Origin: an uncultured Pseudomonadota bacterium
GTDB taxonomy: Bacteria; Bdellovibrionota_B; Oligoflexia; Oligoflexales; CAIMVM01
DNA length: 41,040 nt
Reading direction: 5' to 3'
NCBI GenBank assembly: GCA_903844895.1
Contig: CAIMVM010000111.1
Span: forward strand, 1 to 41,040
Under the pieces are notes generated by a model. The model was not told where the DNA came from. It did no database searches and worked only from the letters and a program-made list of their open reading frames with translations. Below, piece by piece: positions 25,619-32,115 of this stretch (position 1 is its first letter; every line of letters starts with the position of its first letter). The position numbers were made by a program, and so were the translations under genes.

Positions 25619-26100
25619 GTGCGCCAAGATCAGCGGCGCATGTCTTGCGGTTGAAAGTCCCGCTGCAGAAGGATGAGTCAGATCCACTGCACATCGAGTC
25701 TTGCAGTTCAGGAGGCGACAAATGAATTGAAGCGTAGACAGAGAAGCATCCGGGTGCCTAGAGCACTGTGGCGGGGACTGCTACAGCCGAAATCGGAAAG
25801 GGTGAATATTGTAGCTCCGAAAATGGTTATTTTTGTGCGTGCCGATGGAGCGCAAGATCCAGCAGGCAAAAGCTGACAGGTGGTAAAGCTGACGAATCCA
25901 ACTGTAAGCGCGCACCGGGGTTTTAGATATCGGCGAGTTTGCAAAGACATGCGACTGAACTTAGGAAGCGTTCGACGCTCTTCTAGGATGGAAGTATTGG
26001 TGAGGCAGCGCCTTTAAAGCGTGAGAGCACCGAGAAGGTCCGCAGGCGGCAGAGTCGACTATAGTAGCGAAGAAGCGAGATAACGCCGAATGAAACACTG
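25619..26100 (+). mobile_element. group II intron remnant, domain I and beyond, coding part lost
   Basis: The remnant begins with GTGCGCCAAG, then the domain I signature GCGCATGTCTTGCGG/TTGAAAGTCCCGC. About 430 bases of GC-rich, structured, non-coding sequence follow, including CTGCTACAGCCGAAATCGG and GGCGGCAGAGTCGACTATAG near 26050, a type of sequence often found just before intron-encoded reverse transcriptases. No reverse transcriptase frame follows: at about 26100 the sequence changes to a transposase tail. No domain V hairpin is seen. The short open frames inside (for example 25673-25876) are not protein-like. The call rests on recalled group II intron features. Confidence 0.55.
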
Positions 26101-26129
26101 GCATTTGTTTACCATTGTTCTATCAAATT

Positions 26130-26339
26130 TGACCCGCTATTAAAAGGTACTGATTTCTATCTTAGTGTAAGCAACAATTGTATTCCCCATTCAGCTTTGA
26201 ATGGGGCTTCTCCTGAGGAAATTCTTACAGGTATCGGGCCGAAGAGAAAAAGTCTGAATTAAAAGAGAAAATAATAGCAGCAAGACAGTTTAGGCTTGAA
26301 ACCAACATAGCGGGCCGGTGTTCTCCCAGCTTAGCCTAA
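26130..26339 (+). pseudogene. frameshifted C-terminal remnant of a DDE (integrase-core) transposase
   Basis: One frame encodes NNCIPHSALNGASPEEILTG, matching the 'N-x-x-P-H-S-A-L-x-G-x-T-P-x-E-x-x-x-G' end of IS3-like integrase-core transposases. The match then continues in another frame as KEKIIAARQFRLETNIAGRC up to a TAA at 26337-26339, like the usual 'ar-x-x-R-x-x-x-N' tail. The jump near 26240 is a frameshift. The catalytic domain is absent, so this is a fragment. Confidence 0.55.
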
Positions 26340-26526
26340 ACAGCCCGGATTGTGGAGTTGGAATGCCCTTCTTAAAAAGTCTTAAAATGTCCTTTCAGCC
26401 TTCGGAAACTACTCATCAACAGTTGCCTACGGAAGTTCTCACACCAATTGCACAAAGCGCATGAATAGGTGCACTGCGACGATCCTTTTAATGTTCCTTT
26501 AAATAGTGGTGAGAAAGGTGGTGAGG

Positions 26527-26560
26527 AACTAGATAGAAAAGTCACATTTTCTATCTAGTT
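26527..26560 (-). terminator. perfect 14-bp hairpin downstream of the second subtilase gene
   Basis: AACTAGATAGAAAA (26527-26540) pairs perfectly with TTTTCTATCTAGTT (26547-26560) around GTCACA. It lies 71 bases past the stop of the minus-strand subtilase gene. It could serve as its terminator, or be the end of a decayed mobile element; no flanking T-run decides between them. Confidence 0.5.
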
Positions 26561-26631
26561 GCGTTTAATTTCCTAAGTAAGTTCACGAATGGTTGTGGCA
26601 ACGACCTAAGCAAAGTCGTATCGAATTCATA

Positions 26632-27786
26632 CTATGGTTGATTCCAACCCAAATTTAATAGGGTGCGAGGGGTGGATTTAGGAAAGTTTAGAATTCCCTT
26701 AGTGATTGAGTTTTCAATAAGAAAATCGGAAATCTCCTTTGGGGTAGCTGAAGTATGTTCCTCTAAATAGATAGCTGCTGCTCCACTCACATGCGGAGCG
26801 GCTTGAGATGTGCCTCCCCAAATGCTTGTCTTTCCATTTGGCCATGTTGATTTGATGCCTTCACCTGGAGCGATCATTTTTACGCATCTTCCATAATTTG
26901 CATATATAGGCTTTAGTCCATTGGACTGAATGGACGTTACGGTTAGGGCGCTGGGTTCGCGCGCTGGGCTGAAGCGACAGGCTTCATAATTGTCGTTACC
27001 AGCAGATACAACTACGGCCAATCCATGTTCGACCAATTTTCTTACGGCAGCATCCATGACTTCGTCAGCTTGCCCTCCCAAGCTCATATTGATCACGGAC
27101 GGTTGTTTATGAGTACCTTGATCGGTGATGATCCAATCCAGACCAGAAAGGATGGTTGCTGTATCGGCGGTATCGCCGTGTCGATTGAATACTTTTACCG
27201 CAACTATACTGACGTCTTTAGCTACCCCGTAGGTTTTAGAACCTATGAGCCCGGCAACATGGGTGCCGTGGCCAAAACCATCTACATTTTCAAATTTTGT
27301 ATTCCGTTCCGAGCTTACATCGATTCCCGCACGTACACGCCCTTCAAACTCAGGGTGAGCTGCAAAAATGCCAGAATCTACTGTGTATACGACAACACCT
27401 TTTCCAGAGGCGCGGTAGGAGTATGTTTTATCATAGCGCTTGGAAGTCTGATCAAGCATATCTATATTCCAATGCGGATCTGTTTGAACGGCATGAGGTT
27501 TAAATTGGTGCATGGAATGAATCTTTTTAACTCCGGCCAAGATTGCGAGCTGCTTCACTTCATTTGGCTTCAATTCGGATAAAAATCCATTAAATATGTG
27601 CCTATATCTAGTTATGATGGGGTAGCCAGAAAAGAGTGATTCTGTTTCTGGGAGAGTATAGTTTTCTCTAAGTTCTATCAAATACCTAGACTTTGTGGAG
27701 TCAAGGCCTGTAACTTCGGGCAATTCTTTAGAGTATCCAATACTACTACTAATCAAATACAGTAAAACAAGTCTAGATATGAACAT
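26632..27786 (-). CDS. secreted subtilisin-like serine protease with inhibitor-type propeptide (S8, proteinase K-like)
   Basis: The 384-residue product has a signal peptide (residues 1-19) and an I9-type propeptide (about 33-95, YLIELRENY to VKKIHSMHQF). The catalytic domain has Asp137 (VVYTVDSGI), His173 (GFGHGTHVAG), Asn264 (SAGNDN) and Ser327 (WGGTSQAAPH). The order and spacing fit the proteinase K-like branch. The propeptide would act as intramolecular chaperone and be removed on activation outside the inner membrane. GGAG sits eight bases before the ATG at 27786. The gene is flanked on both sides by mobile-element remnants, so it may have been acquired with them, although its composition does not look clearly foreign. 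It is a paralogue of the subtilase at 17451. Confidence 0.92.
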   Translation of the reverse strand: MFISRLVLLYLISSSIGYSKELPEVTGLDSTKSRYLIELRENYTLPETESLFSGYPIITRYRHIFNGFLSELKPNEVKQLAILAGVKKIHSMHQFKPHAVQTDPHWNIDMLDQTSKRYDKTYSYRASGKGVVVYTVDSGIFAAHPEFEGRVRAGIDVSSERNTKFENVDGFGHGTHVAGLIGSKTYGVAKDVSIVAVKVFNRHGDTADTATILSGLDWIITDQGTHKQPSVINMSLGGQADEVMDAAVRKLVEHGLAVVVSAGNDNYEACRFSPAREPSALTVTSIQSNGLKPIYANYGRCVKMIAPGEGIKSTWPNGKTSIWGGTSQAAPHVSGAAAIYLEEHTSATPKEISDFLIENSITKGILNFPKSTPRTLLNLGWNQP

Positions 27787-27950
27787 TTAATTGCTCCGCA
27801 AAAAAAGTAACGAAATAGTTACCCCCATTATCCTCCTGGTCAATTGAATTCACAAGAATTTTTTGCGTTTGAAGAAAAAATTGCACTTTGTAAGTCTTTA
27901 AAGTCGAAGAATAAGATAAGAATCATGACAACCAAAACTACATCTATTTT

Positions 27951-27970
27951 TAATTTACACCTGTAAATTA
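27951..27970. promoter_or_regulatory. 20-base palindrome upstream of the subtilase gene
   Basis: TAATTTACA and TGTAAATTA flank CC at 27951-27970. It is symmetric and AT-rich, like an operator for a dimeric repressor, and lies 165 bases upstream of the subtilase start. A role is inferred from symmetry only. Confidence 0.35.
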
Positions 27971-28121
27971 GCTAGGTGTAGTATTAGCCCCAAAATGATT
28001 TAACTTTGGACTTGCGCCTCCTTAATTTTGAATTGCAACAGTCATTTAAAAGCATTTACAAATTAAAGTCTGCGATTGATTGGAGTTTTTGTGTGGAAGT
28101 AGGAATATTGAAAGATCGGGA

Positions 28122-28202
28122 ATTTCATGAGATTGAGCCATTCGATTTCACGTAGTTTGAGCCACCGGCCGACCGGACCGAAGGGGCTGAAGCAGGTCCG
28201 GT
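28122..28202. mobile_element. possible IS21-family element end
   Basis: Two repeats 23 bases apart (ATTTCATGAGATTGAGCCAT at 28122 and ATTTCACGTAGTTTGAGCCA at 28145; on the minus strand TGGCTCAA...TGAAAT) recall the repeated GTGGCTCAA blocks at the ends of some IS21-family elements. An 8-bp inverted repeat follows (ACCGGACC 28172-28179, GGTCCGGT 28195-28202). No istA or istB gene remains. The assignment comes from recalled pattern similarity. Confidence 0.35.
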
Positions 28203-28211
28203 ATTGTGATT

Positions 28212-28382
28212 TCATACTAGCTCAATGTTTGTCGAGCCTGATGTGATCCTTGTAAATTTCTGACCGCCATTAGGACCAAAGGCAATCGTTCCCACAATGG
28301 ATGAAGAAGTGGCCTGGACGTGACTTATTGTCGGCATTTCCGGCCTGAGAAGGCCATTGTAGCTCTGAGTCGTGTTCGTTAT
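28212..28382 (-). pseudogene. possible C-terminal remnant of an unidentified gene
   Basis: A 56-codon open frame without a start runs from just after a stop at 28383-28385 to a TGA at 28212-28214. Its composition is protein-like (LLRPEMPTISHVQATSSSI, then VGTIAFGPNGGQKFTRITSG), but no family is recognised. It could be the end of a gene destroyed by insertion of the neighbouring elements, or chance. Confidence 0.25.
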
Positions 28383-28502
28383 TTAGCTAACTTCAGGGAG
28401 GGAATACGGAAAACGCAACAAGCAATAACAACATCTGCAACGATTCATATATTAAGAACAAGGTAATCGACCACGACAAAGGCCTTGGCTCCCTACCCCT
28501 AA

Positions 28503-28913
28503 TTTGTAGTAACGCTTCCTATTCCCATGGCTTACAGGCTCTATTCCAGTAAAAACCTATTTGACATAGTCTACAGAATCATCATCAAAGAGATTCATAG
28601 TTACTACAAAACTAAAGCTCTCGCCTTTGGCGTTAAGGATTTAAAATCAGTAGCCATAAGCTTTACCCAGGTTGCCGGGTTTGCTCTATGCTTTTAACCA
28701 CATCTGCACATTTTATTCTGCGATGGCGTGTTTTCAGGTACCCATCAAAACGGTGTTGAAGCCTTCCGCTTTCGAAATCTATAAGCCGTTACCGACAAAG
28801 AAGTCGAAAAGCTCCTTGTAGAAATCTGCAGCAAAGAACATAAATTTCTCAAAAGGCAAGGTAGCTTAGATTACGAAAGAGAGATGCTGACCCAGAATCT
28901 GTCGCCTGCATAA
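28503..28913 (+). pseudogene. IS91-type (Y2) transposase remnant with internal stops
   Basis: Read in one frame the segment gives VVTLPIPMAYRLYSSKNLFD, matching the FTLP region of IS91-family transposases, then ALAFGVKDLKSVAISFTQVA and PHLHILFCDGVFSGTHQNGV, which matches the HxH-containing 'NPHFHxLxxDGVF' core. TDKEVEKLLVEICSKEH follows. In-frame stops lie after ALCF (before PHLH) and after FRNL, and the N-terminal zinc-finger region and the C-terminal Tyr domain are missing. The final TAA (28911-28913) lies two bases from the stop of the convergent cytochrome gene. Confidence 0.75.
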
Positions 28914-28915
28914 TG

Positions 28916-29713
28916 CTACAAGCAATCAGTCACGCTATTAGTTCCGGAACCTATTAGGTCCATCAAGGAGCCGTCATCAATCCATTTCTTAAATTTATCT
29001 ATGGATGTCTGCTCCAATTTGCCGGATGTGGGCATGGTACCAGCCTGCATCTCTTCTAAAGAATTGGTCGCTTCAGCTTTGGCGTTTTGATAGGTAGACA
29101 GGTCAGGCATGGTCATACCTGCACCATGGCAGCTTAGGCAATTATCTTTCAGCAGTTTATCTATCTCACCAAGATAGATTATTTTTGGAGAAGTTGGAGA
29201 AGTTGGAGAAGTTGGAGAAGTTGGAGAAGTTGGAGAAGTTGGAGAAGTTGGAGAAGTTGGAGAAGTTGGAGAGGTTGGAGAAGCTGGCGTAGTCGAGGCT
29301 GAGGTAAGAGGAAAGTTCGCAGCTACCCAGTCTTTAAATAGAGTTAGATCGCCCGCAGCTAGCTTAGGACTTGAAGCAGGCGGCATAGGATTCGTTGTAG
29401 CTTCCATTCGTATAACGGCCCTACTAGAGCTAGCTTTAACACTATCGTATGTGTCCAAAAAAGGCGCCTTTTTAAGACCAGAGACAGGGTTATGGCAGCT
29501 TATGCATTTTGCGTCAATAATGGCTTTTATCTCGGTCTGATAGCTTGGGGTGGTGGCAAGAAAAAGGCTTTGTTTCGCAGGTTTAGGGCATTTTGCCTGA
29601 GCATTTGCCTCAGCCATTTTAGAATTGGGCTTGATAATTGGTTTGTCAGAATTGCTACAGGAACTCACAAAAATCAGAACCGATAAAATGGGTAGCGTTG
29701 TTATTGCTTTCAC
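28916..29713 (-). CDS. diheme c-type cytochrome-like lipoprotein with Ser-Pro-Thr repeat linker
   Basis: The GTG at 29713 has GGAGG seven bases upstream and gives a lipoprotein signal ending VSSC (Cys19). The longer frame to 29761 has no such support. Two heme c sites are visible: CISCH in the first half and CLSCH in the second, each in a planctomycete-type cytochrome fold (IKAIIDAKCISCHN, later LLKDNCLSCHGAGM) with a Met-rich PMPP or TMPTSG ligand region. The two halves are joined by about ten SPT units encoded by a 9-bp array. The product would carry electrons at the outer periplasm. The gene stops three bases from an IS91-type remnant, so its very C-terminus (SVTDCL) may have been altered. 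Confidence 0.8.
   Translation of the reverse strand: MKAITTLPILSVLIFVSSCSNSDKPIIKPNSKMAEANAQAKCPKPAKQSLFLATTPSYQTEIKAIIDAKCISCHNPVSGLKKAPFLDTYDSVKASSSRAVIRMEATTNPMPPASSPKLAAGDLTLFKDWVAANFPLTSASTTPASPTSPTSPTSPTSPTSPTSPTSPTSPTSPTSPKIIYLGEIDKLLKDNCLSCHGAGMTMPDLSTYQNAKAEATNSLEEMQAGTMPTSGKLEQTSIDKFKKWIDDGSLMDLIGSGTNSVTDCL
29185..29283. repeat. 9-bp tandem repeat inside the cytochrome gene (about 11 copies)
   Basis: The plus-strand unit TTGGAGAAG is repeated from 29185 to 29283; one copy near the end reads TTGGAGAGG. On the coding strand it encodes Ser-Pro-Thr. Because the unit is three codons long, copy-number changes keep the frame and only lengthen or shorten the linker. Confidence 0.95.
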
Positions 29714-30003
29714 AGATTTACCTCCGCATGTAGAGCGATCCCATCGGCATTGCGGTCGCAAGCCCAGAGGAAGATCTTTTTAAGCAATTGTTTTAGGCGG
29801 TTACATCTATCTATTTGCTGTTTATTCCAAGAATCTTTTTCCGGGTACCATTTGTTAAGAGCCTTTGAAAAATGCGCTTGTTAAGGCTTTGATGCCGCAA
29901 AGCAGAGATGCCAAGATACGAGATTAGATAAAACCAGAAGACTTAGATTTAAAAGAGTAGCTAAGAGCCGGAATTCTATAAGTTTTTAGTGAGGATTTTA
30001 AAG
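29714..30003. other. 290-base intergenic region between the cytochrome gene and tRNA-Gly
   Basis: This is the leader of the cytochrome gene plus sequence downstream of the tRNA genes. No gene, repeat or clear terminator is seen. Confidence 0.4.
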
Positions 30004-30080
30004 TGGAGCGGGTAAGGGGATTTGAACCCCTGACCTTCGCGATGGCAACGCGACGCTCTAGCCAACTGAGCTACACCCGC
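30004..30080 (-). tRNA. tRNA-Gly (GCC)
   Basis: On the minus strand the sequence folds as a full cloverleaf: acceptor GCGGGTG with TACCCGC, a D-arm AGCTCAGTTGGCTAGAGC, an anticodon stem TCGCG/CGCGA with loop TTGCCAT (anticodon GCC), and a T-arm with GTTCAAATC. CCA is encoded at 30004-30006. It is the second of two identical genes in the direction of transcription. Confidence 0.97.
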
Positions 30081-30132
30081 TAAATACAGAAAACCGTTCT
30101 AAAATCACCAAAGTTCCTTTTTAAAGGAGATT

Positions 30133-30209
30133 TGGAGCGGGTAAGGGGATTTGAACCCCTGACCTTCGCGATGGCAACGCGACGCTCTAGCCAACTGAGC
30201 TACACCCGC
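30133..30209 (-). tRNA. tRNA-Gly (GCC), identical second copy
   Basis: All 77 bases, including the encoded CCA (30133-30135), are the same as in the gene at 30004-30080. The two lie 52 bases apart on the same strand and are probably transcribed together. Confidence 0.97.
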
Positions 30210-30351
30210 ATTAGAACAATTTGCGGTGGCTTTTATCTCCTCTAACTCTTCGTTTGTCAACATCAATTCGACTGGGTAAGAAATGTAGGGTCCAGGGCTG
30301 CCTTATTCTTGTTAGGCTTGTTTAAATATTGGGTTAAAGGGAGCTAGGGAG

Positions 30352-30909
30352 ATGGAAGGAAATCCAGGACCGCTAAAAAGAGTTTTAAGCTCTATTTCAA
30401 AGTTGGTAGTACCTAGGAAAGCAGGGCAAGATGCGCCCGCGAAGGTACGACATTATCCCGAAAATTGGGGTTTCTGGGATGAGGTTTTAGTCCAGCCTAC
30501 ACAAAATGAAGCTAAAGTTGATCTTGCATTTGAAGCCTTGAGGGAATCTTTATTTACTATCCTTGACCAACAAAGAACCCGCAATGAGGTCCCGTACTCC
30601 CCAGGGTTCGTTAGTAGGGAGTTTGGACGAATCAACGGGGGGCGAAGGTATTTCTATATAAAAGGTTTCAATCAAACCGGCTGGCTATTTGAAAGGATAG
30701 GACTGGGCTGGACCTTAAGTCCTGCAGAAAAAATAGCAGATAGAAGTCTCTTTATCCGCCATGGGGATTCTTTCGATGTGGTGTCTGTTCTTGAGGCATC
30801 AGGTGGATCAGATCGCTTTCGTTTGCGCTCTGAGCGTTGGAATATCGATCATTTCAGTCTAGAGGGGTATTCTATGAAGTGCGCAAAAGCGTTGGGGCTG
30901 AGCGCTTAG
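30352..30909 (+). CDS. hypothetical cytoplasmic protein
   Basis: The 185-residue product has no signal peptide or membrane span. After a basic N-terminus (KRVLSSISKLVVPRKAGQ) it has a mixed alpha/beta body with YPENWGFWDEVLVQP, INGGRRYFYIKGFNQTGWLF and LFIRHGDSFDVVSVLEA. The paired aromatic strands suggest a compact beta-sheet domain, but no family is recognised. The start ATG at 30352 follows a GGGAG site. It lies 120 bases upstream of exbB, separated by a palindrome at 30949-30968, so it may be its own unit. Confidence 0.6.
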   Translation: MEGNPGPLKRVLSSISKLVVPRKAGQDAPAKVRHYPENWGFWDEVLVQPTQNEAKVDLAFEALRESLFTILDQQRTRNEVPYSPGFVSREFGRINGGRRYFYIKGFNQTGWLFERIGLGWTLSPAEKIADRSLFIRHGDSFDVVSVLEASGGSDRFRLRSERWNIDHFSLEGYSMKCAKALGLSA

Positions 30910-30948
30910 AGTTAAAGCTGGGATCTGAAATGGAAAGATATGGCAAAG

Positions 30949-30968
30949 AGAAACAAACATTTGTTTCT
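30949..30968. promoter_or_regulatory. 20-base palindrome between the unknown gene and exbB
   Basis: AGAAACAAA and TTTGTTTCT flank CA. It lies 39 bases after the upstream stop and 61 bases before the exbB start. The T-rich right arm could allow weak termination; the symmetry would also suit an operator controlling exbB. Confidence 0.4.
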
Positions 30969-31029
30969 TTCCCATAGTTTTAGATTAAACTAGAGGATAT
31001 TTGATTGGTACTACTTTGGAGGACATTCT

Positions 31030-31665
31030 GTGCAATTTAATATCGTAGAAAAACTTTTAGGCATGACGCTTTTTGGATCGGAATGGGTACTTTGGCTTCT
31101 TTTAGCCTCAAGCGTACTTTCTGTCGCTGTCATTTTTGAGCGATTCTTTTATTTAAAGAAACTGTCGATTGATGTGGGCGGATTTACGCGTGAGCTTTCT
31201 GACTGTCTCAATGCTCGCGATCTAGAGGGTGCTGTTCGACTCTGTGAAAAGAGTCCTTCACTTGAAAGTCAAGTTGCATTAGTAGGCCTTAAAAACAGAA
31301 CTCGCGGCCCAGAAGCGATGGAAGGATCGATGGACGGATTCCTCATCGGCGAGCGTCAAAAACTAGATAAAAATTTAGTGATTCTTGGTACTCTTGGAAA
31401 CAATGCCCCTTTTATAGGCCTCTTTGGAACGGTTCTTGGAATTATTAAAGCTTTTAATGATTTGTCTTTAAATTCTGCGGGAGGCCCTTCAGTTGTGATG
31501 GCGGGTATTTCCGAAGCTTTAGTTGCGACCGCCGTAGGTCTATTGGTCGCAATACCTGCGGTAATTTTTTATAATTTTTTCAACCGCATTGTTAAAAAGC
31601 ATGTCAGTAGTTCGGCGGCGATTAGTAAGTTAGTTATGACGTATAAAAGTCAATTGGGAGAATAA
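31030..31665 (+). CDS. exbB: MotA/TolQ/ExbB-family proton channel subunit
   Basis: The 211-residue product has three membrane spans (about residues 14-33, 117-140 and 155-180) and the family pattern: a large cytoplasmic loop, then LGTLGNNAPFIGLFGTVLGI and GISEALVATAVGLLVAIPAV. With ExbD/TolR it forms an inner-membrane channel that passes proton-motive force to a periplasmic partner. The GTG at 31030 has GGAGG eight bases upstream. The gene is followed two bases later by exbD. TolQ is an alternative name; no tolA, tolB or pal is nearby, so the partner is unknown. Confidence 0.88.
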   Translation: MQFNIVEKLLGMTLFGSEWVLWLLLASSVLSVAVIFERFFYLKKLSIDVGGFTRELSDCLNARDLEGAVRLCEKSPSLESQVALVGLKNRTRGPEAMEGSMDGFLIGERQKLDKNLVILGTLGNNAPFIGLFGTVLGIIKAFNDLSLNSAGGPSVVMAGISEALVATAVGLLVAIPAVIFYNFFNRIVKKHVSSSAAISKLVMTYKSQLGE

Positions 31666-31667
31666 AC

Positions 31668-32102
31668 ATGGCCGGCGGAATTGCGGAAGGCGATGATGAT
31701 GAAATTACTGGTATAAACGTTACCCCGTTAGTCGACGTAATGCTTGTTCTTCTCATTATCTTTATGGTCACAGCTAATTACATCCATCAGAGGTCCATTG
31801 AGGTAAAGCTGCCTAAAGCAGAAACAGGAGCCGCTAATTCGGAGACCAAGAATATATCTTTTACGCTAGATCAGAGCGGGGCTCTATATATTGATGGCAC
31901 AGCAACCAGTTGGGGGGATGTCAGTGAAAAAATAAAGGCTGCACTGGCGAAAAATGGCGCGGGCTTACAGGCTATTATTACGGCAGATACGAACACTTCC
32001 CACGGAGATGTAGTGAAACTCATTGATGCTGTTAGAAAAAACGGTATAAATGACTTTGCGTTAAATGTCGAGACGTCAACACCCGCACAAAAAGCGCCTT
32101 GA
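31668..32102 (+). CDS. exbD: ExbD/TolR-family biopolymer transport protein
   Basis: The 144-residue product has one N-terminal membrane span (NVTPLVDVMLVLLIIFMVT, about residues 18-36) with the conserved Asp that carries protons, then a periplasmic domain. That domain has IEVKLPKAET and a LIDAVRKNGINDFAL helix typical of ExbD/TolR. It starts two bases after the exbB stop. No TonB-like gene follows; the next gene is gshA-type. Confidence 0.9.
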   Translation: MAGGIAEGDDDEITGINVTPLVDVMLVLLIIFMVTANYIHQRSIEVKLPKAETGAANSETKNISFTLDQSGALYIDGTATSWGDVSEKIKAALAKNGAGLQAIITADTNTSHGDVVKLIDAVRKNGINDFALNVETSTPAQKAP

Positions 32103-32115
32103 GAAGGGGTATTTG

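Larger units (their letters stand above)
27787..28502. other. about 715-base region holding element remnants and palindromes, no intact gene
   Basis: From left to right the region holds the leader of the subtilase gene, a 20-base palindrome at 27951-27970, an IS21-like end at 28122-28202, and a short open remnant at 28212-28382 on the minus strand. Nothing further is recognisable before the IS91-type remnant. Confidence 0.5.

Noticed and set aside
25673-25876. Open frame within the group II intron remnant
   Set aside because: It lies in structured intron RNA and has no reverse-transcriptase or other domain.
27025-27582. 185-residue plus-strand open frame
   Set aside because: It is antisense to the catalytic domain of the subtilase at 26632, which has all catalytic residues.
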